Part shown: positions 37,348-45,561 of the stretch, piece by piece
Layout of the letters: every line of letters begins with the position of its first letter
Position numbering within the stretch: position 1 is the first letter of the stretch
NCBI GenBank assembly: GCA_002066995.1
Contig: MWTC01000032.1
Span: forward strand, 1-50,237
DNA length: 50,237 nt
Source of the DNA: Sphingobacteriales bacterium UTBCD1
GTDB lineage: Bacteria > Bacteroidota > Bacteroidia > Chitinophagales > Chitinophagaceae
Reading direction: 5' to 3'
Notes under the pieces: generated by a model
What the model saw: the letters and a program-made list of their open reading frames with translations, nothing else
Databases searched by the model: none
What the model was told of the DNA's origin: nothing
Translations under genes and position numbers: made by a program

Positions 37348-38043
37348 ATGCATAAGTCCTGGTGGAAGATTGCAAGCGCCTTGTTACTGATCTACACGTT
37401 TGTCTGCGGTCTCTTACTGGACGTCCCCAATCTCCCTGCATTGGAAGAAACAATACGGAACTTATATTTCCACGTGGGCATGTGGTTTTGCATGATGACG
37501 CTCTTCATCCTTTCTGTTATAAACTCCATTCGCTACCTCAGAAGTTTCAGTCTTAAATATGACATCTATGCCCGGCAATATGCTACAGTAGGGATCGTGT
37601 TTGGCTTATTGGGTTATTTAACGGGTGCAATATGGATGAGTTATACATGGGCAGATCCAAACAACCCGTCCTTTCAATCTTTTAGCGCAGTAGCAAGAGA
37701 GCCCAAATTAATAGGTACCGCAATTGCTCTTCTCATATATTTTGCTTACCTGATACTGCGGGACTCTATCACAGACATAGACAAAAGGGCAAGGATAAGT
37801 GCAGTTTATAACATTTTTGCCTTTGCTATGCTTTTCCCCACAATCTGGATCGTACCGAGGCTGTTGCCCAGCCTGCACCCTGGTGGCCAATCAGGGAATC
37901 CTGCACTTGATACAAGAGATATCGATCACCGGATGCTGGCCGTATTTTACCCTGCTGTAGTAGGGTGGACCTTATTGGGAGTATGGATAACAACCCTGAA
38001 AATAAGGATAAATATTTTGAAAGAAAAAAAGATGATGCAATGA
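37348..38043 (+). CDS. ccmC: Cytochrome c biogenesis heme-handling protein CcmC/CcsA
   Basis: Six-span membrane protein of 231 residues from ATG 37348 (MHKSWWKIASALLLIYTFVC); ATG 37324 is an alternative. The two heme-ligand histidines are in NLYFHVGMWF and LLPSLHPGGQ. The Trp-rich loop that binds heme in this family is poorly kept: it reads GAIWMSYTWADPNNPSF, lacking the usual WGxxWxxD pattern, while the following REPKLIGTAIALLIYFAYLI is conserved. Annotation pipelines may call it CcsA. Its stop overlaps the ccmD start (ATGA). Confidence 0.88.
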   Translation: MHKSWWKIASALLLIYTFVCGLLLDVPNLPALEETIRNLYFHVGMWFCMMTLFILSVINSIRYLRSFSLKYDIYARQYATVGIVFGLLGYLTGAIWMSYTWADPNNPSFQSFSAVAREPKLIGTAIALLIYFAYLILRDSITDIDKRARISAVYNIFAFAMLFPTIWIVPRLLPSLHPGGQSGNPALDTRDIDHRMLAVFYPAVVGWTLLGVWITTLKIRINILKEKKMMQ

Positions 38044-38264
38044 AAGTTTGTAAAAAAATATTTTCTCTTTTATTATTCTTTGCTTTCAGCATTTCGGCTT
38101 GGGGGCAAAACGGAAATAAAACCACTCAGATGGAGGATACCATGCGCAGCAACGGCCGTATCTACGTAGTGGTGGCCGTCATGCTCACCATACTGACCGG
38201 GCTGATACTTTATATGGTACGATTAGACCGTAAGATCAGCAAACTGGAAAAAGAGACAAAATAA
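38040..38264 (+). CDS. ccmD: CcmD-family small membrane protein
   Basis: A 74-residue protein that starts inside the ccmC stop (ATGA overlap). There is an N-terminal hydrophobic export or anchor segment (IFSLLLFFAFSISAWG), then the typical CcmD part RIYVVVAVMLTILTGLILYM followed by a basic/acidic helix VRLDRKISKLEKETK. CcmD releases holo-CcmE from the CcmABC complex in model systems. The extra N-terminal hydrophobic segment is common in Bacteroidota CcmD proteins. Confidence 0.8.
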   Translation: MKVCKKIFSLLLFFAFSISAWGQNGNKTTQMEDTMRSNGRIYVVVAVMLTILTGLILYMVRLDRKISKLEKETK

Positions 38265-38351
38265 AAAACAGGAATGGAACAAAGCGATGCTTATAAAAAG
38301 GAACCGCTTTGCCCGATATTAATAACGATTGCTTAAACAAAATTTTAAATC

Positions 38352-39770
38352 ATGGCAGACAAAAATTACAGCTTTTTTGGCGCTGTTGAAAAGAGCTTTA
38401 ACAAAGCAGCCGAGTTTACCAAATGGGAACGGGGCATACTGGAGCAAATAAAAATTTGCAATGCCGTTTATCAAATCAGGTTTCCCATCAAAAGAGATGA
38501 CGGAAGTATTGAAGTGATCGAAGCCTACAGGGTGCAACACTCACATCACAAAACACCCTGCAAAGGAGGTATCCGTTTTGCTGCAGAAGTAAACCAGGAT
38601 GAAGTAATGGCTCTGGCTGCATTGATGACATATAAATGTGCAATAGTAAATGTTCCCTTTGGCGGCGGCAAAGGAGGCATCAAGATCAATCCGAAAAAAT
38701 ATTCCGCCTACGAATTAGAAAAGATCACCCGCCGCTATACTGCCGAACTGATCAAGAAAAATTTTATCGGGCCCGGCACAGATGTTCCAGCACCCGATTA
38801 TGGAACCGGTGAAAGGGAAATGGCGTGGATACTTGATACTTATTCTGCCATGCATCCCGGGGAAATTGATGCTGCAGGATGTGTAACCGGAAAACCTGTA
38901 ACACAAGGTGGAGTTCGCGGCAGACGTGAAGCTACGGGACTGGGTGTCTTCTTTGGATTGAAGGAAGTGTGCCACATGAAAGACATCATGGAAAAAAGAG
39001 GATTGACCACCGGCGTGGAAGGGAAACGGGTGGCAGTGCAGGGATTGGGTAATGTCGGATACAACACTGCCAAATTCTTCAGCGAAGGAGGAGCAAAAAT
39101 TATCGGTTTGGCAGAGTATGAAGGTGCGATATGGAGTGAAAAGGGATTGGATGTTGAAGCAGTATTCCAGCACCGGAAAAAAACAGGATCCATATTGAAT
39201 TTTCCCGGAGCCCACAACTTTGACAAAAGCAGCGATATGCTGGAAATGGAATGTGATATCCTGATACCGGCAGCCCTGGAAAATGTAATCAATGGTGAAA
39301 ATGCACCCAGGGTTAAAGCCAAGATCATCGGGGAAGCAGCCAACGGCCCGCTAACTCCCGAAGCAGATGAAGTATTTATAAAAAAAGGCATACTGGTAGT
39401 ACCCGATATGTATCTGAACGCAGGGGGTGTTACCGTTTCTTATTTTGAATGGCTGAAAAATTTAAGCCATGTTCGTTATGGCCGTCTTGAAAAACGTTTT
39501 ACGGAAAATCTCAACTCACATATTCTTGGGCAATTGGAAGAACTCAGCGGAAAAAAAGTGAAGGAAGGAGAAAGAGAATTCATTATGCACGGGCCTGACG
39601 AAGTGGATCTCGTATATAGCGGGCTTGAAGAAACGATGAGTTCCGCCACCCATGAGATAATGGATGCATGGAAAAGTAATCCCAAAATCCCGGATATGCG
39701 TACCGCAGCTTATGTAGTTGCCATTAATAAGGTCGGCACCAGTTATGCAGAGCTGGGAATATTTCCATAA
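38352..39770 (+). CDS. Glu/Leu/Phe/Val dehydrogenase (glutamate dehydrogenase)
   Basis: A 472-residue amino-acid dehydrogenase. Substrate-side Lys95 (MTYKCAIVNVPFGGGKGG) and catalytic Lys107, with Asp149 in PGTDVPAPDYGTGEREMAWI, indicate a working enzyme; the Rossmann motif is VAVQGLGNVGYNTAKFF. It interconverts glutamate and 2-oxoglutarate with NAD(P). The length and the long C-terminal part (LNAGGVTVSYFEWLKNLSHV) fit the Bacteroidota glutamate-dehydrogenase type. It stands 87 nt after ccmD and ends at a terminator, so it is probably expressed on its own. Confidence 0.93.
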   Translation: MADKNYSFFGAVEKSFNKAAEFTKWERGILEQIKICNAVYQIRFPIKRDDGSIEVIEAYRVQHSHHKTPCKGGIRFAAEVNQDEVMALAALMTYKCAIVNVPFGGGKGGIKINPKKYSAYELEKITRRYTAELIKKNFIGPGTDVPAPDYGTGEREMAWILDTYSAMHPGEIDAAGCVTGKPVTQGGVRGRREATGLGVFFGLKEVCHMKDIMEKRGLTTGVEGKRVAVQGLGNVGYNTAKFFSEGGAKIIGLAEYEGAIWSEKGLDVEAVFQHRKKTGSILNFPGAHNFDKSSDMLEMECDILIPAALENVINGENAPRVKAKIIGEAANGPLTPEADEVFIKKGILVVPDMYLNAGGVTVSYFEWLKNLSHVRYGRLEKRFTENLNSHILGQLEELSGKKVKEGEREFIMHGPDEVDLVYSGLEETMSSATHEIMDAWKSNPKIPDMRTAAYVVAINKVGTSYAELGIFP

Positions 39771-39805
39771 CTCAAAAATGCCCAAAATAAATTGCTTACT
39801 TACAC

Positions 39806-39840
39806 AATCCCATCTATCAGAAAGGATGGGATTTTTATTA
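39806..39840 (+). terminator. Terminator behind glutamate dehydrogenase
   Basis: AATCCCATC (39806-39814) pairs with GATGGGATT (39825-39833), 9 bp, followed by TTTATTA. Confidence 0.8.
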
Positions 39841-39875
39841 AGAATTATTTCAATGACCATCACTTTTTAAACGAC

Positions 39876-39883
39876 TAATTTTG
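39876..39883 (+). promoter_or_regulatory. Predicted -7 box of the LolA-like gene
   Basis: TAATTTTG fits TAnnTTTG, 21 nt before ATG 39905. No convincing -33. Confidence 0.45.
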
Positions 39884-39904
39884 TGAATTCAAATTAAAAT
39901 CAAT

Positions 39905-40618
39905 ATGAAAAAAATTCTTTTAGCATCACTGTGTTTTACAGTAATGGCTGCCCGGGCTCAGACTGTAGATGAGGTTATTCAAAAATATTCATCAGCAGTG
40001 GGTGGCCTAAATGCATTCAACGCAGTAAAGACTTTAAAAATGACAGGAAACGTTTCGATGCAGGGATTAAGCCTCCCATTAACTGTCCGGATTATTAATG
40101 GAAAAGCTATGCGTACCGATGTGGAGGTTATGGGAAAAACGGTCATCAATGCATATAAAGATGGGAAAGGCTGGGCTGTAAATCCGATGGCAGGAGCAAC
40201 CACCGCCACCGAAGTTACCGGCGCTGAATTAAACGACTGGAGAGACGAATCTATTATCGGAGGACCTTTGATGGACTACAAAGCTCTTGGCGACCAGGCA
40301 GAATTGGAAGGCCAGGAAGATGTAGAAGGCGTAAAATGTTATAAGATCAGGCTTACCCGGAAAGAAGATGGCAAAGTATCTACCTATTTTATCAGTACAA
40401 GTGACAATCTTCTTGTAAAAATGGTACAAGCTAAAGAAATGATGGGCCAGCAATTAAACCTGGAAAGTTTTTTCAGTGATTATAAAGATTTCAACGGCCT
40501 TAAGTTCAGTATGAGCATAATGCTGAAAATTGAAGACCAGGTATTTCAGGAAACCAAACTATCCGACATCAGTATGAACGTCCCAATTGATGATAAGATA
40601 TTTGAAATGCCAAAATAA
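39905..40618 (+). CDS. Exported outer-membrane lipoprotein-sorting-like protein (LolA/LolB fold)
   Basis: A 237-residue protein with a signal peptide (MKKILLASLCFTVMAARAQ). The mature part begins TVDEVIQKYSSAVGGLNAFN, the usual opening of this family in Bacteroidota. A half-barrel of strands follows, with GKGWAVNPMAGATTATEVTG, VEGVKCYKIRLTRKEDGKVS and the terminal VPIDDKIFEMPK. It probably binds a hydrophobic ligand in the periplasm; a true lipoprotein chaperone role is not shown. It stands alone between two terminators. Confidence 0.75.
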   Translation: MKKILLASLCFTVMAARAQTVDEVIQKYSSAVGGLNAFNAVKTLKMTGNVSMQGLSLPLTVRIINGKAMRTDVEVMGKTVINAYKDGKGWAVNPMAGATTATEVTGAELNDWRDESIIGGPLMDYKALGDQAELEGQEDVEGVKCYKIRLTRKEDGKVSTYFISTSDNLLVKMVQAKEMMGQQLNLESFFSDYKDFNGLKFSMSIMLKIEDQVFQETKLSDISMNVPIDDKIFEMPK

Positions 40619-40637
40619 ACCGTGAAACTTTTTTTAT

Positions 40638-40667
40638 ACAAACTCTGCCCTAATGGGCAGAGTTTGT
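40638..40667. terminator. Bidirectional terminator between convergent genes
   Basis: A perfect 13-bp stem (40638-40650 with 40655-40667, loop TAAT) with T-rich sequence on the plus side (TATTT) and A/T-rich sequence on the other serves both the LolA-like gene and the HsdR-N gene. Confidence 0.85.
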
Positions 40668-41104
40668 TATTTCCAGCCAGGTAACTCTTTTATCAGCCTG
40701 AGATCATGACCGGAATTTTCCCAGCCAAATGTCTGTACCCCGTTGGTAATAATAATATACTGAACGGGTACACTAATATTATACCGCAGCGCCTGTTGAA
40801 TGACGTCATCATCAAGCTTAACCCCGGAAGCTTTGCATTCCACTAACAGGTAAGGTTTAACCTGTGCATTATACACCAGCACATCAAATCTTTTTTTCAC
40901 CTCGCTCAATTGTATTTCTTTTTCCAGGGCAATCATAGCGGCAGGATATTTTTTCTCCTGTAAAAGATATTGTATAAAATTTTGCCGTACCCATTCCTCC
41001 GGCGTCAGCACAATCCATTTTTTCCGCAACGGATCAAAGATATATTTCTTTGCCCCTTCATTTTTAAATTTAAAACCAGGTTTCGGATAATGAACCTCGA
41101 TCAT
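40667..41104 (-). CDS. Stand-alone HsdR N-terminal-domain protein (PD-(D/E)XK type)
   Basis: A 145-residue protein matching only the N-terminal nuclease part of type I restriction subunits. The nuclease core shows Asp74 (KKRFDVLVYNAQ) and Glu89-Cys-Lys91 (PYLLVECKASG), the D...ExK arrangement with metal-binding residues. Upstream is WIVLTPEEWVRQNFIQYLLQ, typical of the solitary Bacteroidota form. There is no helicase, methylase or specificity gene nearby, so it is not a working type I system. A DNA-repair or defence nuclease role is possible but unproven. Confidence 0.8.
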   Translation of the reverse strand: MIEVHYPKPGFKFKNEGAKKYIFDPLRKKWIVLTPEEWVRQNFIQYLLQEKKYPAAMIALEKEIQLSEVKKRFDVLVYNAQVKPYLLVECKASGVKLDDDVIQQALRYNISVPVQYIIITNGVQTFGWENSGHDLRLIKELPGWK

Positions 41105-41200
41105 ATTTCAAATGTACTATTCCGCTTTTATTAACAGGAAACAACTTTACTTCCTTTAATAAAATATCCCGGAACAGGGTAATTGATTAAATTCGCAGTC

Positions 41201-41971
41201 ATGAAAACAAAAGAAGAAATTGTAAGAAACTGGTTGCCCCGCTACACCGGCAAAAAACTCAACCAGTTTGGCAAATACATCCTGCTGACAAACTTCAACA
41301 ACTATGTAAGGTTGTTTGCCCGATGGAATAAAGTAAAAGTATATGGAAAAGATCACCCGATGGAATGTGCCACCGCAGGCAACATTACTATTATCAACTT
41401 CGGCATGGGAAGCCCCTCTGCTGCCACCATCATGGATCTGCTGACGGCCATAGGGCCTAAAGCTGTCCTTTTCCTCGGAAAATGCGGAGGGTTGAAAAAA
41501 AGAAATAAGATCGGCGACCTGATCTTACCGATCGCCGCCATCAAAGGAGAAGGAACATCTAATGACTATTTTCCTCCCGAGGTGCCGGCATTGCCTGCAT
41601 TTGCTTTACAAAAAGCTGTGTCCACCACTATCCGTGATTATAAAGTGAACTATTGGACAGGCACTGTTTATACCACTAACCGCAGGGTATGGGAACATGA
41701 CGATCAATTCAAAGCATACCTTCAGAAAATCAGAGCTTATGCAATAGACATGGAATCGGCTACGATTTTTTCAGTAGGCTTTTTCAATAAAATACCTACA
41801 GGGGCCTTGCTACTTGTCAGTGACCAACCTATGATACCCGAGGGAGTAAAAACTATTGCCAGTGATAAAAATGTAACTGCCCTGTACGTTGAACGCCATT
41901 TAAAAATAGGCATTGACTCGCTGAAGCAACTGATCAATAACGGACTCACGGTGAGACACCTGAAATTCTGA
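41201..41971 (+). CDS. amn: AMP nucleosidase
   Basis: A 256-residue enzyme of the nucleoside-phosphorylase fold from ATG 41201 (MKTKEEIVRNWLPRYTGKKL) that splits AMP to adenine and ribose-5-phosphate. NITIINFGMGSPSAATIMDL and FLGKCGGLKKRNKIGDLILP are the phosphate/ribose-site signatures; AIDMESATIF is the substrate-binding Met-Glu segment. The short form without the enterobacterial N-terminal extension is usual in Bacteroidota. Its stop shares one base with the start of the ABC ATPase gene. Confidence 0.9.
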   Translation: MKTKEEIVRNWLPRYTGKKLNQFGKYILLTNFNNYVRLFARWNKVKVYGKDHPMECATAGNITIINFGMGSPSAATIMDLLTAIGPKAVLFLGKCGGLKKRNKIGDLILPIAAIKGEGTSNDYFPPEVPALPAFALQKAVSTTIRDYKVNYWTGTVYTTNRRVWEHDDQFKAYLQKIRAYAIDMESATIFSVGFFNKIPTGALLLVSDQPMIPEGVKTIASDKNVTALYVERHLKIGIDSLKQLINNGLTVRHLKF

Positions 41972-43683
41972 TGGAGCCGCTTATTTCTATAACAGATCTT
42001 TCCGTTGATTTCATTTCTGAAAACAGTATCAACCCGGCTTTAAAAAATATTTCTTTCGAAGTAAAGCGAGGTGAGATCGTAGCCCTGGTCGGGGAATCCG
42101 GCTCAGGAAAATCCGTCACTTCTCTTTCCGTTTTACAATTGCTCCCCCACTCTGCAAAATACACTTCGGGTAAAATTCTCTTTTCTGAAAACGCTAATGA
42201 ATCTGAGGATCTGTTGCTGAAAGATCCTGTTGCCCTAGCAGAAATCAGGGGTAACAAGATCGCCATGATATTCCAGGAGCCAATGACGGCACTGAATCCG
42301 GTGATTACTTGCGGAAAACAAGTGACCGAAGCAGTACAACGACATCAAAAAATATCTTACACGGAAGCCAAAAAGATAACATTGGAATGGTTCCGGAATG
42401 TGAAACTTCCTGATCCAGCAAAAGTCTTTAACCGTTATCCCCACCAGATCAGCGGAGGTCAAAAACAAAGGGTGATGATTGCTATGGCCATGTGCTGCCA
42501 TCCATCACTTCTTATTTGCGACGAACCGACAACTGCTTTGGACGTTACCGTTCAGAAAACCATCTTACAACTCATCAGGGACTTACAGCAGCAATCGGGA
42601 ATGGGCGTGATCTTCATTACCCATGACCTTGGCCTCGTTGCAGAAATAGCAGACAGGGCCTTAGTGATGTACCGGGGAGAGATTGTAGAACAGGGGCCTG
42701 TGAAAGAATTATTCTCTCATGCAAAGCATCCCTACACAAAAGCTTTGTTGGCCTGCAGGCCTGCAAACCATAATAAACCAGAACGGCTGCCGGTAGTGAG
42801 TGATTTTTTAACTATCGCAGATGAGCCTAAAATCCTTATTGCCGACCGTTCTGAAAACATCCCGGAACAAAGAATAAAAGTGCAGGGACAGGTATTGCTC
42901 CGTGCAGAAAACCTATCTGTATGGTTTCCTGCCAAAAAGAATTTTTTTGGAACGCCACTTGAATTTACCAAAGCCGTGGACAATGTGAGTTTCGAAGTTT
43001 TTAAAGAAGAAACACTTGGATTAGTGGGAGAAAGCGGCTGTGGCAAAACTACCCTGGGCAGAACATTGCTCCGGCTGATTGAACCAACTTCAGGAAAAAT
43101 CTTTTATAATAATACTGACCTTACTCAGAAAAAAAAAGAGGAGATGTTGTCACTCCGCAAGGAGATACAAATAGTTTTCCAGGACCCTTATTCTTCATTG
43201 AATCCGAGATTAATGATTGGCCCGGCTATTGCAGAGCCGTTGAAAGTTCATAAGATCATTTCACAACAAAAAGGCCGTAAAGAGAAGGTTGTCGGACTGT
43301 TGGAAAAAGTCGGGCTGAATGCTGACCATTTTTCAAGATACCCTCACGAATTTTCAGGTGGGCAAAGGCAAAGAATAGTTATTGCAAGAGCGCTGGCATT
43401 ATCACCTTCTTTTCTCGTTTGCGATGAATCGGTTTCAGCATTGGACGTAAGTGTGCAGGCACAGGTACTAAACCTGCTCAATGACCTGAAAAAAGAATAT
43501 GGATTTACAATAATCTTTATATCACATGATCTTTCCGTAGTACATTATATCAGCGACAGGATTATGGTGATGAACAAAGGGAAAATCGAAGAAACAGGCC
43601 CTGCAGAAAAAATTTATTCTGATCCCAGTTCGGAATACACAAAAAAACTGATTGCATCCATTCCAAAAGGTATTGTTGCCTGA
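41971..43683 (+). CDS. Fused ABC transporter ATPase, dipeptide/oligopeptide type
   Basis: Two complete nucleotide-binding domains in 570 residues, like YejF or fused DppD-DppF. Domain 1: Walker A GESGSGKS (41-48), signature ISGGQKQR (160-167), Walker B LLICDEPTTALD. Domain 2: Walker A GESGCGKT (353-360), signature FSGGQRQR, Walker B FLVCDESVSALD. Both carry the C-terminal oligopeptide-transporter extension. The membrane and binding subunits are not in this window, so the ATPase must serve permeases encoded elsewhere. Translation is coupled to amn by a one-base overlap. Confidence 0.92.
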   Translation: MEPLISITDLSVDFISENSINPALKNISFEVKRGEIVALVGESGSGKSVTSLSVLQLLPHSAKYTSGKILFSENANESEDLLLKDPVALAEIRGNKIAMIFQEPMTALNPVITCGKQVTEAVQRHQKISYTEAKKITLEWFRNVKLPDPAKVFNRYPHQISGGQKQRVMIAMAMCCHPSLLICDEPTTALDVTVQKTILQLIRDLQQQSGMGVIFITHDLGLVAEIADRALVMYRGEIVEQGPVKELFSHAKHPYTKALLACRPANHNKPERLPVVSDFLTIADEPKILIADRSENIPEQRIKVQGQVLLRAENLSVWFPAKKNFFGTPLEFTKAVDNVSFEVFKEETLGLVGESGCGKTTLGRTLLRLIEPTSGKIFYNNTDLTQKKKEEMLSLRKEIQIVFQDPYSSLNPRLMIGPAIAEPLKVHKIISQQKGRKEKVVGLLEKVGLNADHFSRYPHEFSGGQRQRIVIARALALSPSFLVCDESVSALDVSVQAQVLNLLNDLKKEYGFTIIFISHDLSVVHYISDRIMVMNKGKIEETGPAEKIYSDPSSEYTKKLIASIPKGIVA

Positions 43684-43800
43684 TTTGCATTACGATCAAA
43701 AAAGTTTTCTCCCCGGTTCCTGTGGTTTTTGCAGTGTTCCTTTTTCATGGGGGCAGGAAAAACATTCAGAAAATTAAACCGGACTTTGTTTTGAATGTTA

Positions 43801-43808
43801 TACCTTTG
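43801..43808 (+). promoter_or_regulatory. Predicted -7 box of queA
   Basis: TACCTTTG matches TAnnTTTG. The transcript would begin near 43815, just before the first leader hairpin, giving a leader of about 130 nt. No -33 at the usual spacing. Confidence 0.5.
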
Positions 43809-43814
43809 CCGACT

Positions 43815-43948
43815 TTAAAACCCATCTTGTCAGTTGCAAGATGGGAACCATGACCAGCCCGGCGCCGTAAGGCCGGAGATATGGCAGAGAATCTTCAGTA
43901 TTACCACCGGATTGAGTCATGAGATATAAAAAAATAAAACACTCATGA
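43815..43948 (+). promoter_or_regulatory. Structured 5' leader of queA (candidate cis-regulatory RNA)
   Basis: Three helices are visible. H1: CCCATCTTG (43821-43829) pairs with CAAGATGGG (43837-43845), 9 bp, loop TCAGTTG. H2: CCAT (43848-43851) pairs with ATGG (43881-43884), enclosing a GC hairpin that can close on a GTAA tetraloop (GCC-GTAA-GGC, 43864-43873). H3: TCATGAG (43917-43923) pairs with CTCATGA (43942-43948), 7 bp, burying the queA start codon. The layout resembles an aptamer plus translation-control platform. It does not match preQ1-I, SAM-I, TPP or cobalamin consensus by eye. Confidence 0.5.
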
Positions 43949-44994
43949 AGCTTTCTCAGTTCCGATTTGATCTTCCGCTAAACCTGATCGCACAAAATCC
44001 AACCAAAAGACGTGAAGATGCCCGCATGATGGTGGTGCATCGCCACACCGGGCAAATGGAGAATAAACATTTCCGGGACATCATTGATTATTTCGATGAT
44101 AAAGACGTGTTTGTCGTAAACAACACCAAAGTATTTTCTGCCCGTATGTATGGGCGCAAGGAAAAAACAGGAGCCAAGATCGAAGTATTCCTGCTCAGGG
44201 AACTGAACAAACCCAACCGGCTCTGGGATGTAATAGTGGATCCTGCCCGCAAGATCCGTGTAGGCAACAAACTTTATTTCGGAGATGCTGAAGACCTGGT
44301 GGCAGAAGTTATAGACAATACCACCAGCAGGGGCCGCACTATCCGCTTTTTATGGGAAGGCACTGAAGAAGATTTCCGGGCTATGCTCGAAAAACTGGGT
44401 GAAACACCATTGCCCAAATACATTAAACGCAAACCGGATGAAGAAGATAAAGAACGCTACCAAACCGTTTATGCAAAATATGAAGGTGCAGTAGCAGCCC
44501 CGACAGCAGGGCTTCATTTCAGCAAAGAACTGATCAAGCGGCTTGAAATAAAAGGGATCCGTTTTGCCGAGATCACATTGCATACCGGGCTGGGTACATT
44601 CCGGCCCATTGAAGTGGAAGACCTCAGTAAGCATAAAATGGATGCAGAATATTACCGAATAGACGATACAGCCTGTAAAATCGTAAACCGGGCAAAAGAA
44701 TACGGACACAGGATCTGTTCTATCGGAACAACCACCATGAGGGCTATGGAATCATCTTTTACAGCAGAAAAACTTTTAAAACCTTCAGAGGGCTGGACCA
44801 ATATCTTCATTCATCCTCCTTATGATTTCAATATTGCTGATGCACTGGTAACTAATTTTCATTTGCCTAAAACAAGCCTGCTGATCATGACCTGTGCCTT
44901 TGCCGGTTATGAACTGGCAATAGAAGCATATAAAAAAGCGATTAAAGATAAATACCGCTTTTTTAGCTACGGAGATGCATTGCTGATCATTTAA
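43945..44994 (+). CDS. queA: S-adenosylmethionine:tRNA ribosyltransferase-isomerase QueA
   Basis: A 349-residue enzyme that transfers and isomerises the ribose of SAM onto preQ1-modified tRNA to give epoxyqueuosine. The start is [59 protein letters not shown] and [20 protein letters not shown] are the conserved catalytic segments, and [20 protein letters not shown] is near the end. The start codon lies inside a predicted leader helix. The other queuosine genes are not in the window. Confidence 0.96.
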   Translation: MKLSQFRFDLPLNLIAQNPTKRREDARMMVVHRHTGQMENKHFRDIIDYFDDKDVFVVNNTKVFSARMYGRKEKTGAKIEVFLLRELNKPNRLWDVIVDPARKIRVGNKLYFGDAEDLVAEVIDNTTSRGRTIRFLWEGTEEDFRAMLEKLGETPLPKYIKRKPDEEDKERYQTVYAKYEGAVAAPTAGLHFSKELIKRLEIKGIRFAEITLHTGLGTFRPIEVEDLSKHKMDAEYYRIDDTACKIVNRAKEYGHRICSIGTTTMRAMESSFTAEKLLKPSEGWTNIFIHPPYDFNIADALVTNFHLPKTSLLIMTCAFAGYELAIEAYKKAIKDKYRFFSYGDALLII

Positions 44995-45044
44995 TAGGAA
45001 AGTGATAATTAATTAGAATCCCTGCAAATACAGAGCCCGTTCAT

Positions 45045-45494
45045 TTAAGCAAAAATGTTTTTTGTATCCTTCCCGATCACAAAATATCTTTTCCTGCCCA
45101 GGGTAGTATAATACAAATTATAAAGGAACCCGGGAATAATCAGCGCCAGCCCGAGTGGAGTGGCCCACACCGGGGCATCTGCTCTTCTCTGAAAATAAAA
45201 TACCATAAACAAACCGGCAAGCAATGCTATATATAAGGGCCAAAAATATTTCATCCCGGAACGAACACGCAGGTAAACCGTTTCTCCTTCTTTGACATCA
45301 ACGGAAAAAGACTCGCTTTTATACCAGCCCATACTGCACTGGATAGAATTGTTTCCCGGCTGAACTGAATACTCTTCAGCGCTGCCGTTTTTTACGGAGC
45401 CGGCTTCAACTTCATTGATCAATACTTTATAACTCCTGAATTTGTTCCTCCAATCGGAAGAGCGGCTGAGAATAATCTTTGTTTTCGTGTCCAT
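45045..45494 (-). CDS. Small membrane protein of unknown function
   Basis: I do not recognise a family. The 149 residues have a soluble N-terminal part rich in beta strands (about 1-80; SYKVLINEVEAGSVKNGSAE, VDVKEGETVYLRVRSG). This resembles small beta domains of PEGA type, and is followed by two membrane spans (about 82-100 and 109-128) and a short basic tail. There is no signal peptide, so the beta part is probably cytosolic. It lies between queA (convergent) and lysC with no operon partner. Confidence 0.65.
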   Translation of the reverse strand: MDTKTKIILSRSSDWRNKFRSYKVLINEVEAGSVKNGSAEEYSVQPGNNSIQCSMGWYKSESFSVDVKEGETVYLRVRSGMKYFWPLYIALLAGLFMVFYFQRRADAPVWATPLGLALIIPGFLYNLYYTTLGRKRYFVIGKDTKNIFA

Positions 45495-45561
45495 AATTTT
45501 TCTTTATATCTGACTAATAAGCGACAATACCATTTTGAACTACCAGTAAAAAAATTCAACA

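Noticed and set aside
38280-38311. Hairpin CAAAGCG/CGCTTTG before glutamate dehydrogenase as terminator or riboswitch
   Set aside because: Only 7 bp with an 18-nt loop and no T-run. Too weak to call.
38565-38578. AAAGGAGG inside glutamate dehydrogenase
   Set aside because: It encodes the conserved CKGGIR segment and is not followed by a start codon of a separate gene.
43850-43870. Six-codon frame ATG-ACC-AGC-CCG-GCG-CCG-TAA in the queA leader
   Set aside because: It has no codon bias towards a relevant amino acid and lies within the predicted GC hairpin, so a leader peptide is unlikely.
43815-43948. Known preQ1, SAM or TPP riboswitch before queA
   Set aside because: None of the consensus motifs I know (preQ1-I A-rich tail pairing, SAM-I GATGA/GGCAACC core, TPP CTGAGA) is present, so no known class was assigned.
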